Positions 48,145 through 57,534 of a DNA stretch of 59,348 nucleotides are shown here, in pieces (within the stretch, counting starts at the first letter, position 1; the number at the start of each line of letters is the position of its first letter). Source of the stretch: Streptococcus pseudopneumoniae ATCC BAA-960 = CCUG 49455 (lineage in GTDB: Bacteria > Bacillota > Bacilli > Lactobacillales > Streptococcaceae); assembly GCF_002087075.1 (NCBI RefSeq), contig NZ_MWSM01000007.1, positions 6,844 to 66,191 of the forward strand. Reading direction: 5' to 3'. The notes under the pieces are model-generated. The model saw only the letters and a list, made by a program, of their open reading frames with translations, ran no database searches and was not told the origin of the DNA. A program made the position numbers and the translations under genes.

Positions 48145-48561
48145 TTATTTTTCTCGATTCGCCCAAGTCATCCCTATACAATTATAGGTGGATAAGATTT
48201 CAAAGCCCATAGAACGATAAAATCCCACGTTTTTTTCTGTCTCTTCTGTCACCAGCTGGACTTGATAAGCATCTTTGTAATCTTTTAAGGCCTCTTTCAT
48301 TAGGGCACTACCAATCCCTTGACGCTGATAGATTGGTAAAACAATCAAATCCTGTACAAAAACTGATGAGAATCCATCTCCAACCAAACGAATCAAGCCC
48401 ACCACAGCATCACCATCAAGTGCCAGATAAATTACTAATGAATGCGATAAGGCCTGCTCCAGCATCTCTGGTTGATGGGTATAATTTGTCCAACCGACAG
48501 CCTGATAGAGATGCAAAACATCCTCTAGCTTGACAATTTCTTGCTTTTTAATAGTAATCAT
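48145..48561 (-). CDS. GNAT family N-acetyltransferase
   Basis: A 138-residue GNAT acetyltransferase. The acetyl-CoA pyrophosphate loop is YQRQGIGSALMKEAL, with the preceding beta strand FVQDLIVLP. Substrate unknown. It starts 11 bases after the next GNAT gene. A truncated copy of its 3' end lies at 45570-45660. Confidence 0.92.
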   Translation of the reverse strand: MITIKKQEIVKLEDVLHLYQAVGWTNYTHQPEMLEQALSHSLVIYLALDGDAVVGLIRLVGDGFSSVFVQDLIVLPIYQRQGIGSALMKEALKDYKDAYQVQLVTEETEKNVGFYRSMGFEILSTYNCIGMTWANREK

Positions 48562-48572
48562 CTCAACACCTC

Positions 48573-49268
48573 TTAAAGTTCTCTCAAGCTCTTGTACTGC
48601 TGTCCATTTTTATCAAAATTTTCAGGACGCAGCCATGTTTCCAAACGATCTTTGACTTGAGGCCAGTCCTTATCAATCATAGACAACCAATCCGTATCCC
48701 TCGTCCGTCCCTTATAAACCACCGCCTGGCGGAAGGTTCCTTCATAGACAAATCCCAAACGCTCCGCAACTCGTCTGGATGGCAGGTTAAGAGCATCGCA
48801 TTTCCACTCATAGCGACGATAGTTTAGCTCCTCAAAAATATAGCGAGCTAGGAGATACTGAGCCTCAGTTCCTATCCGTGTACCCCTTAGCTCTGGAGAA
48901 AAAGTGACTGCTCCGACTTCTATTACTCGGTTATTCTGGTCAATGCGCATGAGAGAAAAAGTTCCCAAAGCCTTACCAGTCGCCTTGTCTATGATTGCAT
49001 AGTAAAAACGGTCCTTACGAGCCAACATCTGATTTAAAAGGCTAACCAGCTCCCCCATATCTGCTACTGGCTCCTGAAAAAGATAGGTCCACATCTCCCG
49101 AGGAGTATCCGGGCCATAAACAGCTAGCAAATCCTCCGCATGTTTTTCTACCGAGAGAGCCTCTATCCTAGCATAACGCCCTTCTAAGAAATCAATAGAA
49201 GGCAGTGCACCGGGTGTATAACCTTCCATTGACTCACCAATCATCTGACCATATTCATTTACTGGCAT
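48573..49268 (-). CDS. GNAT family N-acetyltransferase (RimJ/RimL type)
   Basis: A 231-residue acetyltransferase of the RimJ/RimL-like group, which modify protein N-termini or small molecules. The CoA-binding signature is ELRGTRIGTEAQYLLARY and the C-terminal half has RRVAERLGFVYEGTFRQAV typical of the group. It adjoins a smaller GNAT gene downstream. The substrate cannot be told. Confidence 0.92.
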   Translation of the reverse strand: MPVNEYGQMIGESMEGYTPGALPSIDFLEGRYARIEALSVEKHAEDLLAVYGPDTPREMWTYLFQEPVADMGELVSLLNQMLARKDRFYYAIIDKATGKALGTFSLMRIDQNNRVIEVGAVTFSPELRGTRIGTEAQYLLARYIFEELNYRRYEWKCDALNLPSRRVAERLGFVYEGTFRQAVVYKGRTRDTDWLSMIDKDWPQVKDRLETWLRPENFDKNGQQYKSLREL

Positions 49269-49323
49269 AGCTTTCTCCTTGTTTCACTTTTCAAACTTTT
49301 TACTCAACTCTATTTGAATTGTC

Positions 49324-50166
49324 CTATCTGCTAATTTCAAGTTTTTTATCAATTTCATTTAACAATTTTTCTGCATCTTCTTTATTTAAAACATTTTCTC
49401 GTGCTACATAGTTTCTACAAATATTCAGGGCCGCAATTTGGTCTGCTTTATCCAAAGATTCAAACATAATTCTCACTGAGTTACTAGCAATAACTCCTCG
49501 TTTATCATCCGAATTTTGAAGAAAGTTAAGTAGAACACTTAAATTGTTCTGACGACACGATTCGTACAAATCAATATATTCACCGTATTTTTTCGATTCA
49601 GAATCAGTAAGTTTATCTACAACTTTTACCTGCGAATAAAAATAGATTATTTCCCTATTTTGAATAATATAATTTATTTTTCTGATATATTTTAATCCCT
49701 CTATTAAGAGCCAAATAAAATAGATTATCAGAATACCAAACAGTGGTAGCCACATGATACCAACACTGGATTGAATACGAGGATAAGTTTCATTAAAAGA
49801 AACTATTAAATTTTTGGCTCCAAAATAATGAATAATGGATAACAAATTTGTCACTATTAATAGAGTTGCAAAAGATTTTGTAAATAAAAATTGATACACT
49901 TCAGACTGTGTCCTTATAATTTCATTTGGAGATATTCCAAAAATATTGCTTGATTTATCATTTGAAAAACTAAAGAAAGTAATAAAAACTGCAAAGAGAG
50001 TGTCTAAAGTGAGTGTCAAATTTAAACTTTCCTTGTCCCAAAGACAATTTTTAAAATAATATGCACCCACTATTGACATTACTAATACTATAACTGACAC
50101 TACAATAATAGAAATCTTAAATAATAAAATTTCACACTTCCTGCTATCGTTCACTAATCTATTCAT
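49324..50166 (-). CDS. Hypothetical membrane protein with four helices
   Basis: A 280-residue protein of unrecognised family, AT-rich relative to leuS. It has four probable membrane helices (about 14-38, 50-66, 98-116, 136-157) followed by a roughly 110-residue soluble C-terminus rich in Asn, Lys and Glu, with a helical repeat-like end (NKEDAEKLLNEIDKKLEI). It starts 41 bases after leuS on the same strand. Possible membrane sensor or effector; no function is claimed. Its base composition suggests it came in by transfer. Confidence 0.7.
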   Translation of the reverse strand: MNRLVNDSRKCEILLFKISIIVVSVIVLVMSIVGAYYFKNCLWDKESLNLTLTLDTLFAVFITFFSFSNDKSSNIFGISPNEIIRTQSEVYQFLFTKSFATLLIVTNLLSIIHYFGAKNLIVSFNETYPRIQSSVGIMWLPLFGILIIYFIWLLIEGLKYIRKINYIIQNREIIYFYSQVKVVDKLTDSESKKYGEYIDLYESCRQNNLSVLLNFLQNSDDKRGVIASNSVRIMFESLDKADQIAALNICRNYVARENVLNKEDAEKLLNEIDKKLEISR

Positions 50167-50207
50167 TCTGACCTATTCTAAAGTTCATACTCTAGAGTTA
50201 CTTCTTT

Positions 50208-52709
50208 TTATTTCACAACAATGTTAACCAATTTATTCGGTACCGCAATTACTTTCACGATTTCCTTACCGTCAATTTCTGCTTTGACTTTTTCATCCGC
50301 TAGAGCAATTTCTTGCAATTCTTCGCGTGATAGGTCTTTAGCGACCATGAGTTTGGCACGGACTTTTCCTTTGATTTGGACGACGATTTCGATTTCGTCT
50401 TCAACCAATTTGCTTTCGTCCCATGTTGGCCAAGCCACGTAAGAGATTGACTCACCTGTTGCTGCAACAGTTTGCCAGAGTTCTTCTGCCAAGTGAGGAG
50501 CAAACGGTGCAATCAATTGGATAAAGCCTTTGGCGTAGTCTACATAAAGTTTTTCTTCCTTGTTAGCCGCGTTGACAAAGACCATAAGTTGGGCAATGGC
50601 TGTGTTGAATTTGAGGGACTCAATTTGTTCTGTGACAGCTTTAACGGTTTCGTTATAAACCTTGTCAAGAGCACCATTGTTTTCCGCAATAATTTCCTTA
50701 CTTGTAATCAAACGGTAAACACGGTCAAGGAATTTACGACTTCCTTCCAGACCTTCTTCTGACCAAGCGATTGAAGCATCAAGTGGGCCCATGAACATTT
50801 CATAAACACGAAGGGTATCGGCACCGTATTGTTCCACCACATCGTCTGGGTTGACAACGTTCTTAAGAGATTTAGACATCTTGGCTGGTGCTTGCTCCAA
50901 CTCTTCTCCTGTTTCCACATGGAAGAAAGAACCGTCACGTTTTTCAACCTTATCGGTTGCCACAAGAGCCCCACGGTGGTCACGGTAGCTTGTTCCCAAA
51001 ATCATTCCTTGGTTAAAGAGTTTTTGGAATGGCTCTTTTGTTGGAACCACACCGAGGTCATAGAGGAATTTGTGCCAGAAACGAGCATAAAGCAAGTGAA
51101 GTACAGCATGCTCTGCACCACCCACGTAGATATCTACTGGCAACCATTGTTTGAGAAGGCCCTCATCAGCCAATTTCTCAGTGTTGTGTGGATCGATATA
51201 GCGGAGGTAGTACCAGCTTGAACCTGCCCATTGTGGCATGGTGTTGGTTTCACGACGACCTTTAACACCATCTTCACGAGTCACTTCAAGCCAGTCTGTC
51301 AAGTTAGCTAGTGGACTTTCACCAGTACCTGAAGGACGGATATCCTTGGTTACAGGCAAGACAAGTGGCAATTCACTTTCAGGAACAGCTGTTGAAGTTC
51401 CATCTTCCCAATGAATGATTGGAATTGGTTCACCCCAGTAACGTTGACGGCTAAAGAGCCAGTCACGGAGACGGTAGGTAACCTTCTCTTGTCCACAGCC
51501 TTTTTCTTCCAACCAAGCCACAATCTTGGCAATTGCGTCTTCTTTGTTCAATCCATCTAGGAAGTCTGAATTAACATGAAGGCCATCTTCTGTGTAGGCA
51601 GCTTCTTCAACGTTTCCACCTTCAAGTACTTCGACGATTGGAAGGTCAAATTGTTTGGCAAATTCCCAGTCACGTTGGTCGTGGGCAGGCACAGCCATAA
51701 CCGCACCTGTTCCATAACTAGCAAGAACATAGTCCGCAATCCAGATTGGAATTTCCTTGCCATTGACAGGGTTGATGGCATAAGCACCTGTCCAGACCCC
51801 AGTTTTTTCCTTGGCAAGGTCTGTACGAGCCAAGTCAGATTTGAGGCTAGCTTGGTGTTTGTAGTCTGCAACTGCTTCTGCTTGCTCTGAACTTACGATA
51901 GCGTCTACTAATTCATGCTCAGGAGCCAAAACAGTGAAAGTCGCACCGAAAAGAGTATCAGGACGAGTGGTAAAGACTGTGAATTCCTTATCAGTTCCCT
52001 TAACCTTGAAGGTTACATTAGCACCAGTTGATTTCCCGATCCAGTTGCGTTGCATGTCCTTGATAGACTCTGGCCAATCTAGTTCATCTAAGTCATTGAG
52101 CAAGCGCTCTGCGTAAGCCGTGATTTTGAGCATCCATTGGCGCATTGGCTTGCGGACAACTGGATAGCCTCCACGCTCAGACGTTCCATCAGGAAGGACC
52201 TCTTCGTTGGCGATGGCTGTTCCCAATTCCTCAACCCAGTTTACTGGCACTTCCGCTTCATAGGCCAAGCCTTTTTCGTAAAGCTTGGTGAAAATCCATT
52301 GCGTCCACTTGTAGTAGTTTGGATCTGTTGTGTTGACTTCACGATCCCAGTCATAAGAAAATCCAAGCGCATTGATTTGGCGTTTGAAGTTGGCAATGTT
52401 CTCCGCCGTAAATTCTGCTGGGTCATTACCAGTATCCATAGCGTATTGCTCTGCAGGCAAACCAAAAGCATCCCAACCCATTGGGTGAAGAACATTGTAG
52501 CCTTGCGCACGTTTGTAACGACTGAGGATATCGGTTGCAGTATAACCTTCTGGGTGTCCTACGTGCAGACCAGCTCCAGACGGATAAGGGAACATATCAA
52601 GAGCATAAAACTTAGGTTTTGATGCATCTGTTCCTGTCTTAAATGTATGATGTTCTGCCCAGTAGCCCTGCCACTTAGGCTCAATTTCTTTATGATTGTA
52701 AAAACTCAT
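50208..52709 (-). CDS. leuS: Leucyl-tRNA synthetase
   Basis: An 833-residue class I aminoacyl-tRNA synthetase. HIGH-type motif ([16 protein letters not shown], 42-57), CP1 editing domain ([35 protein letters not shown]), KMSKS loop ([10 protein letters not shown]) and the anticodon-binding domain are in order. No T-box leader is visible. Confidence 0.98.
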   Translation of the reverse strand: MSFYNHKEIEPKWQGYWAEHHTFKTGTDASKPKFYALDMFPYPSGAGLHVGHPEGYTATDILSRYKRAQGYNVLHPMGWDAFGLPAEQYAMDTGNDPAEFTAENIANFKRQINALGFSYDWDREVNTTDPNYYKWTQWIFTKLYEKGLAYEAEVPVNWVEELGTAIANEEVLPDGTSERGGYPVVRKPMRQWMLKITAYAERLLNDLDELDWPESIKDMQRNWIGKSTGANVTFKVKGTDKEFTVFTTRPDTLFGATFTVLAPEHELVDAIVSSEQAEAVADYKHQASLKSDLARTDLAKEKTGVWTGAYAINPVNGKEIPIWIADYVLASYGTGAVMAVPAHDQRDWEFAKQFDLPIVEVLEGGNVEEAAYTEDGLHVNSDFLDGLNKEDAIAKIVAWLEEKGCGQEKVTYRLRDWLFSRQRYWGEPIPIIHWEDGTSTAVPESELPLVLPVTKDIRPSGTGESPLANLTDWLEVTREDGVKGRRETNTMPQWAGSSWYYLRYIDPHNTEKLADEGLLKQWLPVDIYVGGAEHAVLHLLYARFWHKFLYDLGVVPTKEPFQKLFNQGMILGTSYRDHRGALVATDKVEKRDGSFFHVETGEELEQAPAKMSKSLKNVVNPDDVVEQYGADTLRVYEMFMGPLDASIAWSEEGLEGSRKFLDRVYRLITSKEIIAENNGALDKVYNETVKAVTEQIESLKFNTAIAQLMVFVNAANKEEKLYVDYAKGFIQLIAPFAPHLAEELWQTVAATGESISYVAWPTWDESKLVEDEIEIVVQIKGKVRAKLMVAKDLSREELQEIALADEKVKAEIDGKEIVKVIAVPNKLVNIVVK

Positions 52710-52737
52710 GGTCTCTCTCCAATTTTGTGATGTTACT

Positions 52738-52743
52738 ATTATA
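52738..52743 (-). promoter_or_regulatory. leuS extended -10
   Basis: ATGGTATAAT on the minus strand (TGG plus TATAAT), about 30 bases upstream of the leuS start. Confidence 0.65.
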
Positions 52744-52795
52744 CCATTTTTGAGGGAATTTGGTCTCGTTCTATTCTATACTTTTCTATTTTACC

Positions 52796-52824
52796 TTGCT
52801 CTAAAATTTTTAAACTGCTATACT
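52796..52824 (+). promoter_or_regulatory. Promoter of the two-component system
   Basis: TTGCTC (52796-52801) and TATACT (52819-52824) with a 17-base spacer, followed by a CCAAGGAGGTAG ribosome site before the ATG at 52857. Confidence 0.75.
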
Positions 52825-52856
52825 TATAACAGAAAACCCTTCCAAGGAGGTAGCAG

Positions 52857-54506
52857 ATGTCTCATTCCTTTAAAAAATCGCTCCAAAAAGAAATTCTCCA
52901 TAGAAGCTCTATCGCAGCCTTTGTGACCTCTCTTTTACTACTCATTTTACTTTTTGGTTTTTCCTATTTTTTACAAAAGCAGCAACTCTCCAAAGATACG
53001 AGACAGATTGTCAAACAGGTTCAAGAAATGAAAGAAGCAAATAATGAGCTCCTGACTACTATGAACCATAAAATGATTCCTGAATTTTTGGACGGCAAAC
53101 ACACAGAGAGAGAAGTCTTTAGCTTATTTTACGAGACAAAAGCTAGATTGAAGCTTAGTTCTGACCTCATTATTCTAAACGATACAGGTGAATTACTATT
53201 TAGTACCAATCGAAATCATCAAGAAAGTATTTTATCACCCTACTATCTAAAACTGCTCATTCAAAATCCTTCTCAAGAAAAAGTGACAGAAAAAATTGCA
53301 CTCTCTTCAGATAAGCAACATTACACACTCTTTATCAAACCACTACTTCAAAACCAACGAGTTAAGGCCTATACTATTGCTTTCGTAAATGAGAATGATT
53401 TCATCTCAAGCTTCCCAATGATCAATTCCAAATACATCATTACCGATAGCTTTGGAAATATGTTTTCCAACAATACAAATCAGTTTACTCGCTCCACTCT
53501 TGAAAAATTGGATGAAAAACTCCTACACTCTCGCACCCACTGGTATGCGAATGAACCGCTTATTGTTCAAAAAGAAAAAGTCGGTGCTATTTTTTCAATC
53601 TATACTTTTCAATCCTTCTTTCCCATTCCTAGCTTACTTGGTCTAGCCTCCATTCTCACCTTGTGTATATTCTTCCTCTACTTCTGGCAAGCAAGACGAA
53701 TTGCTCATAAGATTGCCACACACAATGCTGTTCCTATTGAAAGTTTGGTTTACCAACTTCAAGAAATTCCTAAACAAGCAGAAAAAAGGCTTTCTCTACA
53801 AACAGGTGATGAGTTTGAGTTTATGGCAGAAAAAATCAACAATATGTTGTACGAATTAGATCAACTTCATCAAAAAATGTTGACCATAGAAAAAGAAAAA
53901 TGGATTTTTGAAAGAAAAATGCTGGAAGCTCAGTTCAATCCTCATTTTCTCTACAATACACTTGAGACGATTAAAATCACTTCTTTAATGGATGCCGCCC
54001 TCACACAAGACCTAATTCAAAATCTCACGCGCATTCTTCGCTACAGTATCACGGATTTAGAAAAAGAAACAACCATTTGTCAGGATTTAAAGATTATAGA
54101 GGATTACCTTATGATTCATAAGATTCGTTTTGAGCACTTTTCTTATGATATTGTCTGTCCAGAAACTGTCGATAATCAGCCTATCCCTAAACTTTTCTTA
54201 CTTCCTCTAGTAGAAAATGCTATAAAATATGGGATGCAATACCGTATTGATCTTCATATTGATATCCAAATTACCTTGGAAGCAGATTCTCTGACTTTTT
54301 TAATCAAGGATAATGCCGGAGGGCTCACAAAACAAGAGCGACTCGCTATTTTAGACTCTTTAGAAAGCCCTCATACCCAGCATGGCATCGTGAACAGCTA
54401 CAAACGATTGAGCAATTTCTTTTCTGATGTCCAGCTAGATTTAGGAGTCAATCGCCAAGGAGAAACTTGGGTCAAATTTATAACGAAAGGACTAACTCAT
54501 GTTTAA
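52857..54506 (+). CDS. YesM/LytS-family sensor histidine kinase
   Basis: A 549-residue membrane kinase. A first membrane helix (about 18-41), a 215-residue extracellular sensor domain, a second helix (about 258-278), a HAMP linker, then a His_kinase domain of the 5TM/YesM type. The phospho-acceptor is His363 (FNPHFLYNTLETIK), with N-box LVENAIKYG and G-box IKDNAGGL. It overlaps the response-regulator gene by 8 bases. Together they probably sense the substrate of the ABC transporter encoded next. Confidence 0.94.
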   Translation: MSHSFKKSLQKEILHRSSIAAFVTSLLLLILLFGFSYFLQKQQLSKDTRQIVKQVQEMKEANNELLTTMNHKMIPEFLDGKHTEREVFSLFYETKARLKLSSDLIILNDTGELLFSTNRNHQESILSPYYLKLLIQNPSQEKVTEKIALSSDKQHYTLFIKPLLQNQRVKAYTIAFVNENDFISSFPMINSKYIITDSFGNMFSNNTNQFTRSTLEKLDEKLLHSRTHWYANEPLIVQKEKVGAIFSIYTFQSFFPIPSLLGLASILTLCIFFLYFWQARRIAHKIATHNAVPIESLVYQLQEIPKQAEKRLSLQTGDEFEFMAEKINNMLYELDQLHQKMLTIEKEKWIFERKMLEAQFNPHFLYNTLETIKITSLMDAALTQDLIQNLTRILRYSITDLEKETTICQDLKIIEDYLMIHKIRFEHFSYDIVCPETVDNQPIPKLFLLPLVENAIKYGMQYRIDLHIDIQITLEADSLTFLIKDNAGGLTKQERLAILDSLESPHTQHGIVNSYKRLSNFFSDVQLDLGVNRQGETWVKFITKGLTHV

Positions 54507-55272
54507 GCTCATTATCGTAGAAGACGAACACCTCATCCGAAAATGGCTAGAGATTGCCGTAGACTACTCTGCCGTAGGTATCCAAGTCGTAGGAACTGCC
54601 AGTCACGGTCAAGAGGGAATGAAACTCATCCAAGAAAAAGAACCTCATATTGTCTTAACAGACATCACCATGCCAATTATGGATGCTTTTATGATGTTCG
54701 AAGCCACTCGTACCCTTTCCTATGAAAAAGTTATCTTATCAGGTTATAACGATTTTCAAAATGCCAAAAAAGCCATGCAATACGGAGCAGTTGATTTCTT
54801 ATCCAAGCCAATTGATACCAAGGAATTGACAGAATGTCTTCAAAACATTGTTTTGCGATTACAAGGTAGTACCTATCAAGAAACTCCTTTTTTAGAAGAA
54901 TATCAAACTTTACTCACCTCTATCCAACAGGTTGATACACAAAACCAAATCATTCAACAAATTATTTCCTTTGTCCACAAGCATTATGCAGAGCATTTTA
55001 CGATTGCGACTATTGCTGAAGCTTTAAACTATAGCGAAAGCTATCTATATAAAGTTATCAAAGAAGACTTCCCCATGACTCTAAATGAATATATCTTACA
55101 ATATCGTCTGAAACAAGCTATAGATAAGATGGCTGAATCTCCCAACTCCCCTCTAAGCGACATCTCTGATCAAGTTGGATTTTCAGACTATAAATATTTT
55201 GCCAAAGTATTTAAAAAGTATCTCCATATTTCCCCAAAGGAATTGAAATCACTCGGAAGAATAGTAAAATAA
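54499..55272 (+). CDS. YesN-family response regulator with AraC-type HTH
   Basis: A 257-residue regulator. The receiver domain has phospho-acceptor Asp55 (LTDITMPIM) and Lys103 or near (LSKPI); the C-terminal AraC DNA-binding domain has two helix-turn-helix units (TIAEALNYSESYLYKVIKED and LSDISDQVGFSDYKYFAKVF). It should activate the transporter genes that start 111 bases downstream. Confidence 0.95.
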   Translation: MFKLIIVEDEHLIRKWLEIAVDYSAVGIQVVGTASHGQEGMKLIQEKEPHIVLTDITMPIMDAFMMFEATRTLSYEKVILSGYNDFQNAKKAMQYGAVDFLSKPIDTKELTECLQNIVLRLQGSTYQETPFLEEYQTLLTSIQQVDTQNQIIQQIISFVHKHYAEHFTIATIAEALNYSESYLYKVIKEDFPMTLNEYILQYRLKQAIDKMAESPNSPLSDISDQVGFSDYKYFAKVFKKYLHISPKELKSLGRIVK

Positions 55273-55383
55273 GCTATTCTTCTTTTTGTAGAGAATTTTA
55301 CTCTAATAGAATAGAATTGTCGGTTTTAAAAACGCTTATATTGTTTTAAAATAAACTTAAATAACACAACGGAGGTATCCATC

Positions 55384-56430
55384 ATGAAAAAGAAATGGAT
55401 GTATTATGCTGCTTGCGGACTAGCCCTTTTTGGTCTTGCTGCTTGTTCTTCTAATGAATCTGCCGATGGCGGTTCATCTGATAAAGGAGACGGCGGTTCG
55501 CTAGTCGTTTATTCACCAAACTCAGAGGGCTTAATCGGAGCAACTATTCCTGCCTTTGAAGAAAAATATGGTATCAAAGTAGAACTGATTCAAGCTGGTA
55601 CTGGAGAACTTTTCAAAAAACTGGAGTCAGAAAAAGAAGCTCCTGTAGCTGATGTCATCTTTGGTGGTTCTTATACACAATATGCTACCCACGGAGAACT
55701 CTTTGAAAACTATACTTCAAAAGAAAATGATAATGTTATCAAAGAATATCAAAACACAACTGGCTACTCTACTCCTTATACACTAGATGGTAGTGTTTTA
55801 ATCGTCAATCCTGATTTAACGAAAGGCATGAACATCGAAGGATATAGCGACCTTCTCAAACCTGAACTAAAAGGAAAAATTGCAACTGCTGACCCAGCAA
55901 ACTCTTCTAGCGCCTTTGCTCAATTAACAAATATGCTACAAGCTCAAGGTGGTTACAAAGACGATAAGGCTTGGTCTTATGTAAAAGATCTCTTCACACT
56001 TATTGATGGGAAAATCGGTTCAAGCTCATCTGGTGTCTATAAAGCAGTCGCTGACGGAGAAATGGCTGTTGGTCTCTCTTATGAAGATCCAGCAGTTAAA
56101 CTCTTAAATGACGGAGCTAATATCAAGGTAGTCTATCCAAAAGAAGGAACCGTCTTCCTACCTGCTAGTGCTGCTATCGTTAAAAAAGCGAAAAATATGG
56201 AAAATGCCAAGAAATTTATCGATTTTATTATCTCTCAAGAAGTACAAGATACACTTGGTACAACCACTACTAACCGTCCTGTTCGTAAAAATGCCAAAAC
56301 AAGCGAAAACATGAAACCAATTGACAAAATCAAAACACTCACTGAAGATTATGATTATGTCATCAAAAATAAATCAGATATCGTTAAGAAATACAACGAA
56401 GTCTTTACAGATATCCAATCTAAACAGTAA
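55384..56430 (+). CDS. ABC transporter substrate-binding lipoprotein (AfuA/FbpA-like)
   Basis: A 348-residue periplasmic-type binding protein of the iron/sugar-phosphate group (SBP_bac_6/8). Its lipobox LFGLAACSS gives acylated Cys21. The fold includes GLIGATIPAFEEKYGIKVELIQAGTGELFKKL. The usual tandem tyrosines that hold iron in FbpA are not seen at the ligand loop (AVGLSYEDPAVKLL), so a phosphorylated sugar or other anion is at least as likely as Fe(III). It heads the transporter unit and is preceded by an AACGGAGGTATC ribosome site. Confidence 0.88.
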   Translation: MKKKWMYYAACGLALFGLAACSSNESADGGSSDKGDGGSLVVYSPNSEGLIGATIPAFEEKYGIKVELIQAGTGELFKKLESEKEAPVADVIFGGSYTQYATHGELFENYTSKENDNVIKEYQNTTGYSTPYTLDGSVLIVNPDLTKGMNIEGYSDLLKPELKGKIATADPANSSSAFAQLTNMLQAQGGYKDDKAWSYVKDLFTLIDGKIGSSSSGVYKAVADGEMAVGLSYEDPAVKLLNDGANIKVVYPKEGTVFLPASAAIVKKAKNMENAKKFIDFIISQEVQDTLGTTTTNRPVRKNAKTSENMKPIDKIKTLTEDYDYVIKNKSDIVKKYNEVFTDIQSKQ

Positions 56431-56442
56431 AAGAGGTTCACT

Positions 56443-57534
56443 ATGAGTGAGATCAGAATTATTAACGCCAAAAAAATCTACCACGATGTCCCTGTTATTG
56501 AGAATTTGAACATTACAATTCCAAAAGGAAGTCTCTTTACCCTTCTTGGGCCTTCAGGGTGTGGGAAAACGACCCTTCTTCGTATGATTGCAGGTTTCAA
56601 CAGTATCGAAGGTGGAGAATTTTACTTCGATGATACAAAAATCAATAATATGGAACCCAGCAAACGCAATATCGGGATGGTTTTCCAAAACTACGCTATT
56701 TTCCCACATTTGACTGTCCGAGATAATGTCGCTTTTGGTCTCAAGCAAAAGAAGGTTCCAAAAGAAGAATTGATTCAACAGACCAACAAGTATCTTGAAC
56801 TCATGCAAATTGCTCAATATGCGGATCGGAAGCCCGATAAACTCAGTGGTGGACAACAACAACGTGTCGCCTTGGCACGCGCCTTAGCTGTTAATCCAAG
56901 TGTTCTCCTCATGGACGAGCCACTTAGTAACCTAGATGCCAAACTTCGCTTGGATATGCGTCAAGCCATTCGAGAAATCCAACACGAAGTGGGAATTACA
57001 ACCGTCTATGTAACCCACGACCAAGAAGAAGCCATGGCTATTTCAGATCAAATTGCTGTTATGAAAGACGGAGTCATCCAACAAATCGGTCGGCCAAAAG
57101 AACTCTATCATAAACCAGCTAATGAGTTTGTAGCAACCTTTATCGGACGCACAAATATCATCCCTGCCAATCTTGAAAAACGGAGCGACGGCGCTTATAT
57201 CGTCTTTTCAGATGGCTATGCTCTTCGAATGCCAGCCCTTGATCAGGCTGAAGCACAAGCTATTCATGTAAGTATTCGTCCTGAAGAGTTTATAAAAGAT
57301 GAATCTGGAGATATTGAAGGCACTATTAGCGATAGCGTCTATCTTGGACTGAATACTGAATACTTCATCGAAACAGGATTTGCCTCAAAAATTCAAGTTA
57401 GCGAAGAATCAACTTTTGAAGAAGATCTACAAAAAGGCGATCGTATTCGTCTACGAATCAATACTCAAAAATTAAACGTCTTTTCTGCAGATGGTTCACA
57501 AAACCTGATAAAAGGAGTCAACCATGGAACGTAA
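56443..57534 (+). CDS. ABC transporter ATP-binding protein (FbpC/AfuC-like)
   Basis: A 363-residue ATPase: Walker [13 protein letters not shown], signature [17 protein letters not shown], Walker [13 protein letters not shown], switch [11 protein letters not shown], then a C-terminal TOBE/regulatory domain. It serves the binding protein and the fused permease flanking it. Starts 12 bases after the binding-protein gene and overlaps the permease gene by 11 bases. Confidence 0.94.
   Translation: MSEIRIINAKKIYHDVPVIENLNITIPKGSLFTLLGPSGCGKTTLLRMIAGFNSIEGGEFYFDDTKINNMEPSKRNIGMVFQNYAIFPHLTVRDNVAFGLKQKKVPKEELIQQTNKYLELMQIAQYADRKPDKLSGGQQQRVALARALAVNPSVLLMDEPLSNLDAKLRLDMRQAIREIQHEVGITTVYVTHDQEEAMAISDQIAVMKDGVIQQIGRPKELYHKPANEFVATFIGRTNIIPANLEKRSDGAYIVFSDGYALRMPALDQAEAQAIHVSIRPEEFIKDESGDIEGTISDSVYLGLNTEYFIETGFASKIQVSEESTFEEDLQKGDRIRLRINTQKLNVFSADGSQNLIKGVNHGT

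Noticed and set aside
55310..55383. cre-like AAAAACGCTTATAT upstream of the transporter lipoprotein
   Set aside because: Only the central half of the consensus fits, and the promoter position is unclear, so I do not call it a CcpA site.
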